This document shows positions 14,339 to 23,257 of a DNA stretch of 64,000 nucleotides, piece after piece. Below the pieces are notes generated by a model. That model did no database searches. It was not told where the DNA came from and worked only from the letters and a program-made list of their open reading frames with translations. Position 1 is the first letter of the stretch, and every line of letters starts with the position of its first letter. Made by a program: the position numbers and the translations under genes. The DNA comes from Acetobacterium wieringae. Lineage in GTDB: Bacteria > Bacillota > Clostridia > Eubacteriales > Eubacteriaceae. The stretch covers positions 1 to 64,000 of the forward strand of contig NZ_JAIPPU010000006.1 in assembly GCF_026646375.1 (NCBI RefSeq). The letters are read 5' to 3'.

Positions 14339-14496
14339 TTATTACCCTCCATTTACTTTTTTTCTTTCAGTTTTTCTTTGACTGATACTATTATATACCC
14401 AAAATCACAATAATTACCACTTTGATTAAAAAATAACGATAATTATTTATCCTTGTGTAAACCTTTAACTGCATGTTAAAATGATGACAATTAAAT

Positions 14497-14587
14497 ACCA
14501 GAGTAGACAAGATGCGTAAAGTGTTAAAGGATGGGAAGTTGCCTTTAAACGAAATGTGACCATTGCGGTATCTTGTCGCTTCCGCTG
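14497..14587 (+). ncRNA. THF riboswitch upstream of folT
   Basis: Matches the tetrahydrofolate riboswitch class (Rfam THF, RF01831): GAGTAGACAAGATGCG, GTAAAGTGTT, GGATGGGAAGTTG, ACGAAATG, GCGGTATCTTGT, GCTTCCGCT in the right order, with P2 formed by ACAAGAT/ATCTTGT. A near-identical copy lies at 27147-27238 before folE. It is followed by GCTTCCGC/GCGGAAGC (14578-14616), which can compete with the riboswitch 3' end. When THF is plentiful the transporter should be turned down. Confidence 0.92.
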
Positions 14588-14612
14588 TTACAATGCAGAT
14601 TGTAGGTTGCGG

Positions 14613-14657
14613 AAGCATTACTTTAAACTCAAGGAGGTTTTATGAAAAGTAATGCTT
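14613..14657 (+). promoter_or_regulatory. Hairpin that encloses the folT ribosome site and start codon
   Basis: A perfect 12-bp stem, AAGCATTACTTT (14613-14624) with AAAGTAATGCTT (14646-14657), closes a loop holding AAGGAGG and the ATG at 14642. The 3' arm is made of folT codons 2-6. The arm is followed by TTATTAG, too poor in T for a standard terminator, so translational sequestration is the likely output. The stem is nearly the same as the true terminator stem behind the second THF riboswitch. Confidence 0.8.
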
Positions 14658-15400
14658 TTATTAGTAGTTCCACCCGAACCCGGGTCATGGTGAACTGTGG
14701 GCTACTCATTGCCATCAGCATCGTGCTGAAGATTCTGTTTGAGGTGTACATCCCTCTTGGTGGCTTTCCTTCATTACGGTTAAACATCACTGCTTTGCCA
14801 ATTATGCTAAGTGGTATCCTGTTTGGACCGCTAGCAGGTTTCGCCGTAGGTTTTATATCCGATATCCTCTGCTTTATTATTAAGCCAGGTGGCCCTTTCT
14901 TTATCGGATTTACCTTAGCCAGTGGGTTGACTGGTTTAATTCCGGGTTTACTCTTTATGCTGTTGCGAAAAAAAGAAGTAAAATATCTGGAATGGTTCAA
15001 CCTGGTTTTTATCGTTCTGGCTACAATTATTCTGGCTGTTTCCGGCACCTTTGGTTTCGACAATGGTACCATTTATTATGCTGGTGAACCGATCAGCACA
15101 ATTGTCTTTGTACTCTTTATTGCTTTAATGATTGCATTTGCGGTCTTCCCCATTATTGTTGTAAAGAAATCAAATCTTGACAATGAATTTCGCAGTGATC
15201 ATATTCTGTTTATCGTCAGTGTTTCACAATTGGTCACATCAATATTGTTAAACACCTGGTTTTTGAGCATTCTTTATGGACAGGCAGTTGCTGTATTGCT
15301 ACCTGCCCGAATCATTACCAACATTTTCCTGATTCCGTTATATACAATCATGCTCGTTGGTTTATTAAAAGTCCTTCCCAGCTTCATTAAACAACGTTAG
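14642..15400 (+). CDS. folT: Folate ECF transporter S component, FolT-like
   Basis: A 252-residue integral membrane protein with about 6 hydrophobic segments, the substrate-binding subunit of an energy-coupling-factor transporter. Family marks include IPLGGFPSLRLNITALPIML, GPLAGFAVGFISDILCFIIK and LNTWFLSILYG. The THF riboswitch upstream supports folate as substrate. The protein is longer than most FolT proteins (about 170-200 residues), with an additional hydrophobic hairpin in the middle (about residues 115-175). The EcfA/EcfT module is not nearby, as usual for group II ECF systems. Confidence 0.9.
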   Translation: MKSNAFISSSTRTRVMVNCGLLIAISIVLKILFEVYIPLGGFPSLRLNITALPIMLSGILFGPLAGFAVGFISDILCFIIKPGGPFFIGFTLASGLTGLIPGLLFMLLRKKEVKYLEWFNLVFIVLATIILAVSGTFGFDNGTIYYAGEPISTIVFVLFIALMIAFAVFPIIVVKKSNLDNEFRSDHILFIVSVSQLVTSILLNTWFLSILYGQAVAVLLPARIITNIFLIPLYTIMLVGLLKVLPSFIKQR

Positions 15401-15410
15401 TTACAAATAA

Positions 15411-15456
15411 GTAAAAGATGCAGCACTATCTGTTGCCTCTTTTACTTTTTTTCATT
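15411..15456 (+). terminator. Terminator after folT
   Basis: GTAAAAGA...TCTTTTAC stem with inner pairing, followed by TTTTTTTC. Confidence 0.8.
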
Positions 15457-15570
15457 TTCAGCAAATACGTTCTTCACTATATTATTTCTTTTGTCAAAAT
15501 CACGCTTTAATTTTTTCTTAATTTCCATGCAGATAAAAATGTAAATACCGATCAAATTTGTTCTGATTGC

Positions 15571-15599
15571 TTGAGTATTATCACAAAAGATAGTATACT
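15571..15599 (+). promoter_or_regulatory. fba promoter
   Basis: TTGAGT, 17 bp, TATACT, about 75 nt before the fba start codon. Confidence 0.7.
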
Positions 15600-15674
15600 G
15601 ATACTACTGTCGCTAAATAAAAATGTCATATAAAACAACAAGCAAAATGTGATAACACTTAGGAGGTTTTCAAA

Positions 15675-16604
15675 ATGGGACTAGTAACATCAACTGAAAT
15701 GTTCAAAAAAGCTTATGACGGTGGCTATGCCGTCGGGGCTTTTAATGTTAATAATATGGAAATAATCCAGGGAATCGTAGAAGCAGCTGCCGAAGAACAA
15801 GCGCCTCTTATCTTACAAGTATCGGCAGGGGCCAGAAAATATGCCCATCCGGTCTATCTTAAAAAATTGGTTGAAGCAGCCGTCGAAGTCACTGGTTTGG
15901 ATATCTGCCTCCACTTAGATCACGGTGATGATTTCGAGATTTGCAAAGCCTGTGTCGATGGCGGTTTTACCTCGGTTATGATCGATGGTTCAAAACACTC
16001 CTTCACTGAAAATATTGCCTTAACCAAGCAAGTGGTCGAATACGCTCATGATCATGGCGTTGTCGTTGAAGCCGAGCTGGGAAAACTGGCTGGCGTTGAA
16101 GATGATGTCAACGTCGATACCCGCAATGCAACCTATACTGATCCCGATGAAGCGGTCGAGTTTGTTGAACGAACTGGCTGTGATTCGTTAGCTATAACAA
16201 TTGGCACCAGCCATGGTGCTTTCAAATTTAAAGGCGAACCCCGACTGGATTTTGAACGGCTTTACAAAATTTCCGACATGCTCCCCGGCTTTCCTTTGGT
16301 ACTCCATGGGGCCTCTTCGGTTCCCAAAGAGTTCGTCAATCTTTGCAATCAATACGGTGGACAAATTCCTGGCGCTCAGGGTGTTCCCGAAGACATGTTG
16401 CGAAAAGCTGCAAAATCTGGCGTTTGTAAAATCAATATCGATACCGATCTGCGTCTGGCCATGACTGCCTCGATCCGCCAGGTTTTTGTTGAAAATCCCG
16501 GTTGGTTCGATCCCCGTCAATATTTGGGACCTGGTCGATCCGCCATCAAAGCCATGGTTGCCCATAAAATTAAAAATGTCCTGGACTGCAGCCACAAACG
16601 ATAA
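15675..16604 (+). CDS. fba: Class II fructose-1,6-bisphosphate aldolase
   Basis: A 309-residue zinc-dependent aldolase of glycolysis/gluconeogenesis, splitting or forming fructose-1,6-bisphosphate from dihydroxyacetone phosphate and glyceraldehyde-3-phosphate. Family motifs: VGAFNVNNMEI, LHLDHGDDFE (zinc His and catalytic Asp), VVVEAELGKLAGVEDDV, AITIGTSHGAFKF, LVLHGASSVP and INIDTDLRLA. Full length. The start follows AGGAGGTTTTCAAA. In an acetogen it would run mostly in the gluconeogenic direction during autotrophic growth. Own promoter and terminator. Confidence 0.97.
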   Translation: MGLVTSTEMFKKAYDGGYAVGAFNVNNMEIIQGIVEAAAEEQAPLILQVSAGARKYAHPVYLKKLVEAAVEVTGLDICLHLDHGDDFEICKACVDGGFTSVMIDGSKHSFTENIALTKQVVEYAHDHGVVVEAELGKLAGVEDDVNVDTRNATYTDPDEAVEFVERTGCDSLAITIGTSHGAFKFKGEPRLDFERLYKISDMLPGFPLVLHGASSVPKEFVNLCNQYGGQIPGAQGVPEDMLRKAAKSGVCKINIDTDLRLAMTASIRQVFVENPGWFDPRQYLGPGRSAIKAMVAHKIKNVLDCSHKR

Positions 16605-16638
16605 TTTATTTTATCCTTAACGTGTTTCTCCGTTTTTT

Positions 16639-16686
16639 GAGCATCGCACAAGCTAACTTTGATTACTTGGGCAGATGCTCTTTTAT
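16639..16686 (+). terminator. Terminator after fba
   Basis: GAGCATC/GATGCTC stem followed by TTTTATA. Confidence 0.75.
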
Positions 16687-16795
16687 ATTTAAAAAATACC
16701 CGCTTAATTAATTTTTCCGTCTCCATGACCGAAACTTAATTTATTCACGCCACATCCATGGTATAATAACACAAAACACTATTTAAGGATTATCG

Positions 16796-17773
16796 ATGAA
16801 AACAATTGTTATTACTGAAAATGAAAGCAACCAACGACTGGATCGCTTTCTTAAAAAACTGATGCCCCAAGCCTCTACAGGATTTCTCCAGAAGATGCTG
16901 CGAAAAAAGCGGATCAAACTAAATGGCCAAAAATCGGAGCCATCCACAGCAATTACCGCTGGCGATGTGGTTTCGATTTACTTCGCAGAAGAAACCATTG
17001 CCAATTTTAGGGTTGATACACCACCGAAAAAATTGGATAGAAACAGCCCACAACTCGATATTATTTTTGAAAACAATGATCTGCTGGTGCTTAATAAACC
17101 CGTTGAATTACTCACGCAGCCAGATAAATCCGAAGAACCATCCCTGATTGACTATGCCGTTAACTATCTGATAAAAAAAGGCGATTATGACCCCAAAACC
17201 AATTTAACCTTCACCCCCGCCTGTGCCAATCGATTGGATAAAAACACAACCGGAATCATCCTGGTTCCCAAGAATTACAAAACCCTTCAAGCGGTTAATT
17301 GTGCGATCCGGGAGGATCGCACCAAAAAGATCTACTTCGCCATCGTTACCGGAAAACCCAAGACTGCCGATGAAATTACTGGCTATTTAAAAAAAGATGG
17401 TGATAAAAACTCTGTTACCTTCTCGCCACAGCAAACCGCCCCAACCGATAAAAAGGCCGTCCTGAACTATGAAACTCTGGCTGGTCACGGTGACTATGCC
17501 TTGTTAAAAATCATTTTAAAAACTGGCCGTTCCCACCAGATTCGGGTTCAACTTTCAGCCATGGGTTTGCCGATTGTCGGTGATCCCAAATATGGGAGTC
17601 GCCTGGTTAACAGCCGTTTATATGAAGAATTCGGCCTGAAAAGCCAATTGCTCCACAGCGCCCGGTACACCCTGCCTGACATGAATAAAACCTTTACCGC
17701 CCCGCTTCCACCGGTTTTTGAAAAAGCCTTAAAGCGCTTTGGCTTTAAAGATCCGTTTCTATCGGAGCAATAA
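16796..17773 (+). CDS. RluA/RluD-family pseudouridine synthase
   Basis: A 325-residue RNA pseudouridine synthase. An S4 RNA-binding domain lies at about residues 10-70 (NQRLDRFLKKLMPQAS; KRIKLNG). The catalytic domain from about 85 contains ENNDLLVLNKP and NRLDKNTTGIILV with the catalytic Asp (HRLD is replaced by NRLD), plus LKTGRSHQIRVQLSAMGLPI and GDPKYG. Likely modifies 23S rRNA, exact site unknown. First gene of a tight operon with recU (2-nt gap) and luxS (2-nt gap). Confidence 0.93.
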   Translation: MKTIVITENESNQRLDRFLKKLMPQASTGFLQKMLRKKRIKLNGQKSEPSTAITAGDVVSIYFAEETIANFRVDTPPKKLDRNSPQLDIIFENNDLLVLNKPVELLTQPDKSEEPSLIDYAVNYLIKKGDYDPKTNLTFTPACANRLDKNTTGIILVPKNYKTLQAVNCAIREDRTKKIYFAIVTGKPKTADEITGYLKKDGDKNSVTFSPQQTAPTDKKAVLNYETLAGHGDYALLKIILKTGRSHQIRVQLSAMGLPIVGDPKYGSRLVNSRLYEEFGLKSQLLHSARYTLPDMNKTFTAPLPPVFEKALKRFGFKDPFLSEQ

Positions 17774-17775
17774 AC

Positions 17776-18312
17776 ATGGGTTACTGGAACAGCCGGGGGC
17801 TGCGGGGCAGTCAGCTTGAGGAAAACTTAAATATCACCAATAAAATCTATCTGGAACAGGGGTTGGCGGTCGTTCAGAAAATTCCCACTTCCATCAAACC
17901 AGTAGAGTTGGATCCTGCTAAAGGTACCATTAAACTGGCCTATTTTGAAGAGAAAAGTACCGTCGACTATCTGGGCAACATTCAGGGAATTCCGGTCTGC
18001 TTTGATGCCAAGGAAACCAGCCAGAAACGCTTGCCGATTGCCAATATCCATCAGCATCAGATAGAATTTATGGAAGCCTTTGAAAAACAGGAGGGGCTGT
18101 CCTTCCTGATTGTTCATTTTAAATTCTGCGATGAAACCTTCCTGCTGCCCTTCGATATTCTAAAAACCTATTGGGATCGTGCCCAGCATAGTGGTCGCAA
18201 ATCCATCCCCTACGGGGACTTCGACCAGAATCTGCGAATTTATCCTTACCATAATATCCTCCTTCATTATCTGGAGGCCATTAACCATTATCTTACCAGA
18301 AAGGAAAAATAA
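17776..18312 (+). CDS. recU: Holliday junction resolvase RecU
   Basis: A 178-residue nuclease that cuts Holliday junctions in Firmicutes (the RuvC counterpart). Family motifs are WNSRGLRGSQLEENLNITNK at the N-terminus, QKIPTSIKPVELDPAKGTI, FEEKSTVDYLGNIQGIPVCF and DAKETSQKRLPIANIHQHQI. These contain the PD-(D/E)xK catalytic residues (D in TVDY, E-x-K in DAKET). Full length. The usual genomic partner is the penicillin-binding protein gene; here it sits between a pseudouridine synthase and luxS. Confidence 0.95.
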   Translation: MGYWNSRGLRGSQLEENLNITNKIYLEQGLAVVQKIPTSIKPVELDPAKGTIKLAYFEEKSTVDYLGNIQGIPVCFDAKETSQKRLPIANIHQHQIEFMEAFEKQEGLSFLIVHFKFCDETFLLPFDILKTYWDRAQHSGRKSIPYGDFDQNLRIYPYHNILLHYLEAINHYLTRKEK

Positions 18313-18314
18313 TA

Positions 18315-18794
18315 ATGAAAAAAATTGCCAGCTTCACCATTAACCACCTGGATTTACTACGAGGAGTCTATATCTCCCGAAAAGATTATTGCGGCGATCA
18401 CTGCATCACCACCTTTGATATCCGGATGAAAGAACCCAACCGCGAACCAGTAATTAACAACGGCGAACTCCATGCCATGGAGCACTTGGGCGCAACTTTT
18501 CTGCGCAACGACCCGGTACTCAGTGATGAAATTGTCTATTTTGGCCCAATGGGCTGCCGCACCGGCTTCTACCTGCTAATGAAAGGGGAACGAACCCCAG
18601 CCGATATCATGCCCTTGATTATCAAGCTATTTACCTTTATGGCCGATTATCAGGATGAAATTCCCGGTGCCTCACCCCGAGACTGTGGCAATTATCTGGA
18701 TATGAACCTCCCCATGGCCCGCTATGAAGCCCAGAAGTTTCTTACTGAAATTCTTGAAAAAATCCAACCAGAAAATATGATTTATCCTGAATAG
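18315..18794 (+). CDS. luxS: S-ribosylhomocysteine lyase
   Basis: A 159-residue enzyme that splits S-ribosylhomocysteine to homocysteine and the AI-2 precursor DPD. The metal site HxxEH is HAMEHLGATFLR (about residues 52-63), with the catalytic Cys in MGCRTGFYLL and the later metal ligand in RDCGNYLDMNLP. Length is normal. It belongs to the activated methyl cycle, important in an organism that handles many methyl transfers; AI-2 signalling is possible but not shown. Last gene of the operon. Confidence 0.97.
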   Translation: MKKIASFTINHLDLLRGVYISRKDYCGDHCITTFDIRMKEPNREPVINNGELHAMEHLGATFLRNDPVLSDEIVYFGPMGCRTGFYLLMKGERTPADIMPLIIKLFTFMADYQDEIPGASPRDCGNYLDMNLPMARYEAQKFLTEILEKIQPENMIYPE

Positions 18795-18802
18795 AATCCA
18801 TA

Positions 18803-18828
18803 AAAAAAAGCCCGGTGGGCTTTTTTTA
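18803..18828. terminator. Bidirectional terminator between luxS and the facing gene
   Basis: AAAAAAAGCCC-GGT-GGGCTTTTTTT, symmetrical, so it can end both luxS and the convergent membrane-protein gene. Confidence 0.9.
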
Positions 18829-19689
18829 TTTGCGAGCTTTTGAATCAGTTGCCTTTTCTAATTTTTTATTGTCATTTTTGCTTTTACCAAGCATTTTTTC
18901 AAACAATTTCTCCGACCCAGATTTTCGTTCACTCATTTGCTTTTCATGGAGTCGCGTGTATTTATTGATTCTGCTGACCCATGTTTTGGCATCGGCAATC
19001 ATCCTGCTGTCGTCAGGGTTTGGGATAACGGCAGTCCATTCCTGAAACAGCTTGCCATTTCGGGTTAAGGCTTCATAATTAATCGCTAAGACCTTGTACA
19101 TTTTTTCACCATTGTCATAATTTTTCAGCTTCGCCTGCGCTTTCGTCCATTTATGAAACCGCCCCATAATGTAGGCACTGTCTTCCTGGATAATCGTAAC
19201 ATACGGTTTTACCAGCGCCCTATATTTAAAACTCTGCGGTAAGATGATAGTGAACAGTACTGACATAGTGGCAAAAAAAATGAAAAAAACAAACCCCAGC
19301 CACTTCGATCCTTCTGAGAGCATAATCACCAGTAAAACCGAAATAACCAATTCGATTCCCAATAAAATCCAGATCTTCTTCTTCTCGGAATTTTTCTGAA
19401 TCTGGTTTAACTCGCCAATAAATCCCTCATATTGAGCTTCATCGTATTCCCAGACCAGCGCTTCGTCTTTATTTGCCAGAAACGTTTCAAACTGGCGATA
19501 CCGGCGGTAGAAAAAGATAGCATAACCCAGCGAAAAAACAATAATAACCACACCCACATAGGTAAAGTAAAACTAATAGCTTACCACCGCTTTTATTACA
19601 AACGGAACAAAAATAATAGCGATCCCTAAAACAGCGACGATTAAAGCAATCATAATATTCTGTTTTTCGGGATTTTTAATTTCCAACAT
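18826..19689 (-). pseudogene. Membrane protein gene interrupted by an in-frame TAG after 38 codons
   Basis: From an ATG at 19689 (preceded by GAAAAGGT) the frame reads MLEIKNPEKQNIMIALIVAV, continues through a transmembrane segment to VVSY, meets TAG at 19575-19573, and then runs on in the same frame as FYFTYVGVVIIVFSLGYAIF for another 240 codons. The second part has further transmembrane segments (about WILLGIELVISVLLVI and LGFVFFIFFATMSVLFTIIL) and a basic cytoplasmic tail ending KKLEKATDSKARK. A GTG at 19557 could restart translation but lacks a ribosome site. The family is not recognised. Nonsense mutation, sequencing error or recoding are all possible. Confidence 0.6.
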
Positions 19690-19751
19690 ACCTTTTCACG
19701 ACCTTTTCAATTTTTAGTTTATTTTTATTGGATAACACATATATCAATATC

Positions 19752-20522
19752 CTAAATGTGTTTGAATTTTTCTCTGACTTCAACGATTTGGCCACAGGTC
19801 ATACTGCCTTCTGGGCAAGGGCCTTCGACACAACGGGGGCCACCGTTTTTAAAGAGTAAAGGGGCCACTTTTTTACATTCTTTAAGCATTTGGGTAGCCA
19901 GTTCCCGGATTTCCCATTGGGCCCGATTGCAACAACGCTGATTAAAGAAATGCAGCAGTTCCCGGGTATTCATAGTGGTCACAATTTTCGTTTCGCAGGC
20001 ATTGGGCAAAACAAATCGAGCATCTTCGATACCCCGCTTTTCAGCCGCCATCGCAGCCTGTTTTTCTGAAAGTCCTGCTGCCATCAACTCTTTTGTGTAT
20101 TTTTCAATAAGTCTTTGGGCCAGTGCATCATAGGTCTTTTGAGCGTTTTCCATTCCTTCCACAAAGATCTTTTCGCCATCCGGCAGAGCTTTAATTTCCG
20201 GAGGAATCACATAACTAAACTGACCTTCGGCTACATAGCGTTGTGATTTCTGACTGAAACTGGCCATCCGATGGCGTACCAGCTGATGGGTTAAGGCCCG
20301 ACTGACTCCTTCAATGGCAAAGGTAAAGCTGGCATGTTCAATGGGTGATGCGTGACCCATGTCCATCAAACGGGTTAAGAAGCGCTCCACATTGTCATCG
20401 GTCAAGTCATCCATGATCTCACCGGCACCGGCTTTGGAATAACACAGCTTGGCCGCTGCCGCAACTAATTTCTCAGGATCCGGGGTGTGTTGAATCAAAG
20501 TTACACTTAATCTTGTCTCCAT
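19752..20522 (-). CDS. thyX: Flavin-dependent thymidylate synthase ThyX
   Basis: A 256-residue FAD enzyme that methylates dUMP to dTMP with methylene-THF and NAD(P)H, releasing THF rather than dihydrofolate. The ThyX signature RHRxxSxxxxSxR is [13 protein letters not shown] (about residues 83-95), preceded by [17 protein letters not shown] Cys-rich C-terminal tail ([16 protein letters not shown]) is common in clostridial members. Start ATG follows AAAGGAGAATCTT. It uses the folate pool that the nearby riboswitches control. Confidence 0.97.
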   Translation of the reverse strand: METRLSVTLIQHTPDPEKLVAAAAKLCYSKAGAGEIMDDLTDDNVERFLTRLMDMGHASPIEHASFTFAIEGVSRALTHQLVRHRMASFSQKSQRYVAEGQFSYVIPPEIKALPDGEKIFVEGMENAQKTYDALAQRLIEKYTKELMAAGLSEKQAAMAAEKRGIEDARFVLPNACETKIVTTMNTRELLHFFNQRCCNRAQWEIRELATQMLKECKKVAPLLFKNGGPRCVEGPCPEGSMTCGQIVEVREKFKHI

Positions 20523-20757
20523 AAGATTCTCCTTTCATTTAAAAACACTTCTGATTATTCTCAACATGTTCGGGAACGATAATATCTCATTATAACATTT
20601 TTCCAGTGAAAGTACAGTTCATAAACGGCATCTTAAAAATTTACAAGTTAATCACCAATTCTTTCCCTATGGTGACAACTATTTCTATTCAGATTTAGCT
20701 GCTTCTTGGATATAATTGTCAAAATGAATTGTTCAACCAGAAGATGGAGGTACCCCT

Positions 20758-21291
20758 ATGTTTGGCAATCTTGATACCGTCCCTGAATTATTAAAAAACT
20801 ATCAGTACAAAACTGGTGAAAAACATAAATTTCTGGGTGATTACTATCGCCTGATGATTGAAGAATCCCCCACCACTGGTGTCGTGATCAACAACTATAA
20901 CATGGTTCTTAATGTCCAGGATGTTTCATCCCTTTCTCATAAAGAATTTGTTCTGGATATGTGGTACCGGGAACAGGCCCGGGAAGTCTTTGTTGAAGCC
21001 ATGGCTGCTGCCATCATCAAAGCGGCGCCCTATCAAATCCGTTTTCCCGACCTTAAAATCTATCGTCTCGACAACCGCTGGGGTGCCTGTTCACCTAAAA
21101 GTCAGCGGGTGATCCTTAATCTGGAGCTGATTAAAACCCCCAAGGAATGTATTGAATACATTGCTTTGCACGAAATGCTGCACTTCCGTTTTCCCAATCA
21201 TAACCTTTCCTTCTACGGGGCCCTGGGCACACTGATGTCAGACTGGAAAGAACGGGAAGACATGCTCAACCGCAAATATCGCTTAACCTAA
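20758..21291 (+). CDS. YgjP-like (DUF45/M48-type) zinc metallopeptidase
   Basis: A 177-residue protein of the YgjP/WLM-type gluzincin group. The zinc motif is HEMLHFRFPNHNLSFY (about residues 140-155) with a preceding RLDNRWGACSPKSQRVILN, both typical of the family. Proteolytic activity is assumed from the motif; a substrate is not known. Preceded by GGAGGTACCCCT and by TTGTCAAAATG. Confidence 0.88.
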   Translation: MFGNLDTVPELLKNYQYKTGEKHKFLGDYYRLMIEESPTTGVVINNYNMVLNVQDVSSLSHKEFVLDMWYREQAREVFVEAMAAAIIKAAPYQIRFPDLKIYRLDNRWGACSPKSQRVILNLELIKTPKECIEYIALHEMLHFRFPNHNLSFYGALGTLMSDWKEREDMLNRKYRLT

Positions 21292-21295
21292 ATCA

Positions 21296-21334
21296 AAACA
21301 AGATCTGTCGCACTGAGACAGATCTTGTTTTTTT
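21296..21334. terminator. Strong bidirectional terminator
   Basis: AACAAGATCTGTC/GACAGATCTTGTT stem with a GCACTGA loop, followed by TTTTTT; it separates the peptidase gene from the convergent transporter gene. Confidence 0.9.
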
Positions 21335-21347
21335 ACCTTTGAATTTT

Positions 21348-22571
21348 TTATTGTTCTGTTGCCAGCATCATTTTGTGTTTAGCATTCATCCGTTTGGCAA
21401 CCAATACCAGAATAATCGCTGCAATATTAATGCCCAAGGTAATAATAAAGGCCAGGTCATAACTGCCACCACTTTTTTCGACAGCATAGGCCGCAATTTG
21501 CGGTCCAATAAAGGCCCCGATTGAAAGGCCGGTCATGACCACCCCATAATTCATACTCAAATTTTTAATCCCGAAATTATCAGCCGTAATTGACGGGAAT
21601 AATCCGAACACCCCGCCATAACTGGCCGCAATCAAACAAATCCCTACCATAAAAAGCGGTAAATCTTTGGTAAAATACAAGGCCACTAAGCCAGCACCAC
21701 TTAAAGCAAACATACACATCAAGGTATTGTAGCGTCCAATCTTGTCGGAAACAGTTCCCCAAACAACCCGTCCGGTGGCATTAGCCAGTCCGATAAATCC
21801 AACTGCAAAAGCCGCTTGTTCGGGCGATAACCCCACCATCACCTGGCCAATTGGTGAAGCCTGACTGATAATCATTAATCCGGAGATACAGCCCAGCACC
21901 ATCAATCCCCAAATCACATAAAAATCAACCGTTTTTAACATATCCCGGGTGGTGACATCTCCACTACTTTGATTTGCTACCACAGTGGTCGCTTTGTTAT
22001 CAGTATCCGATACCGGCGGAGCGGCAATAAAGATCCCCAGCACCAGAATCACCCCGGCAAAGATTAATCCTAAGGTCTGGAAAGCCCCCATTACGCCTTG
22101 AGCAGCTATAAACTGTACCGCCACCGGGGCAAAAATCAGTGAACCGGCTCCAAAACCACCCGCCGTCAGGCCACCCGCCAAGCCCTTGTATTCAGGAAAC
22201 CATTTAACAGTATTGGAAACGGTAATTGAGTAGATCAGTCCAATTCCCGACCCGGCAATTAAACCATAGGTAATATAGATCTGATAAACGGTGGTGATCA
22301 TTCCGCTTAAGTAAAGGCCCAAGCCAAACAACAGCCCACCTAATAAAACAACCACCCGAACCCCGAAACGTTTTACCAACGGCCCGGCAAAAATCATCGC
22401 AATCGGCAAAACAAATAAGTTGATGGTAAAAGCCATTGATGCCTGGGAGGGTGTCCAGCCAAAATCTACCTGCAACGGTTTTGAGAAAACGCTCCAGGCG
22501 TAGGCAAAGCCGATACACAAGTTAATCACAATACTTACAGCCAGAATCAACCATTTTCTATTGTTATTCAT
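21348..22571 (-). CDS. OFA-family MFS transporter (oxalate/formate antiporter-like)
   Basis: A 407-residue 12-helix major facilitator. N-terminal pattern WLILAVSIVINLCIGFAYAW and SVFSKPLQVDFGWTPSQASM, TM4-5 loop GSGIGLIYSITVSNTVKWFP and DKRG-like EYKGLAGGLTAGGFGAGSLI are characteristic of the oxalate/formate antiporter family. Substrate unknown; members move organic acids such as oxalate, formate or other carboxylates. It lies 21 nt downstream of a CoA-transferase pair, suggesting that it imports the acid that those enzymes activate. Confidence 0.9.
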   Translation of the reverse strand: MNNNRKWLILAVSIVINLCIGFAYAWSVFSKPLQVDFGWTPSQASMAFTINLFVLPIAMIFAGPLVKRFGVRVVVLLGGLLFGLGLYLSGMITTVYQIYITYGLIAGSGIGLIYSITVSNTVKWFPEYKGLAGGLTAGGFGAGSLIFAPVAVQFIAAQGVMGAFQTLGLIFAGVILVLGIFIAAPPVSDTDNKATTVVANQSSGDVTTRDMLKTVDFYVIWGLMVLGCISGLMIISQASPIGQVMVGLSPEQAAFAVGFIGLANATGRVVWGTVSDKIGRYNTLMCMFALSGAGLVALYFTKDLPLFMVGICLIAASYGGVFGLFPSITADNFGIKNLSMNYGVVMTGLSIGAFIGPQIAAYAVEKSGGSYDLAFIITLGINIAAIILVLVAKRMNAKHKMMLATEQ

Positions 22572-22592
22572 ATTCTTTCCTCTTTGATCTTT

Positions 22593-23246
22593 CTAAGTAA
22601 TTTCGATATGTTCCCATTCGATGATGTTTAAAATTGTCCCTTCGGTGAGCTGCTCAATCTCAGCAACCGTTATCCCTGGTGCCAGTTCTTCCAGATACAA
22701 ACCGTCTTTCGCCACCCGAAACACCGCCTTATCGGTAATGATCATATCCACGACCCCAGCGGCGGTTAGAGGCAGGGTGCATTTTTTTCTGATTTTCGGG
22801 TTTCCGTGCTTGTCGGTATGGGTCATCGCCACAACTACGCGCTTGCAACCATACAGTAAATCCATGGCACCTCCCATCCCCGTCAACAGCTTCCCGGGAA
22901 TTTTCCAGCTGGCGATACTGCCCGTTTCATCAACCTCCAGAGCCCCAACCACCGTCATATCAATATGTCCACCCCGAATCATCGCAAACGAAGTGGCCAC
23001 ATCAAACACCGCACCACCAGGCAGCATGGTAATCGGCTCGGCTCCAGCATTGGCAATATCCGGATTGCTTTCACCCCGCTTTGGTTTTGGCCCGAACATC
23101 AGGCCGCCATTTTCGGTCTGGAGAAACACCCGGGTTCCTTCTGGAATATAATTGGCCGATTCGGTCGGTATGCCGATTCCCAAATTGACATACATTCCAT
23201 CTTTAAATTCCTTAGCGATTCTTCTGGCTATATAATTTCTAGGCAT
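22593..23246 (-). CDS. Acetate/3-oxoacid CoA-transferase, subunit B
   Basis: A 217-residue beta subunit of a family I CoA-transferase. The catalytic Glu is in FLQTENGGLMFGP (the ENG motif, about residue 45), with NLGIGIPTESANYIPEGTRV before it and GGAVFDVATSFAMIRGGHID after. It transfers CoA between acyl donors and acceptors such as acetate or acetoacetate. Pairs with the alpha subunit 11 nt upstream and with the OFA transporter 21 nt downstream. Confidence 0.93.
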   Translation of the reverse strand: MPRNYIARRIAKEFKDGMYVNLGIGIPTESANYIPEGTRVFLQTENGGLMFGPKPKRGESNPDIANAGAEPITMLPGGAVFDVATSFAMIRGGHIDMTVVGALEVDETGSIASWKIPGKLLTGMGGAMDLLYGCKRVVVAMTHTDKHGNPKIRKKCTLPLTAAGVVDMIITDKAVFRVAKDGLYLEELAPGITVAEIEQLTEGTILNIIEWEHIEIT

Positions 23247-23257
23247 TTTGGCACCTC

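Noticed and set aside
18826-19689. Pyrrolysine-coding TAG
   Set aside because: The protein is not a methylamine methyltransferase type and no pyl genes are visible; a mutation is the simpler explanation until genome-wide evidence appears.
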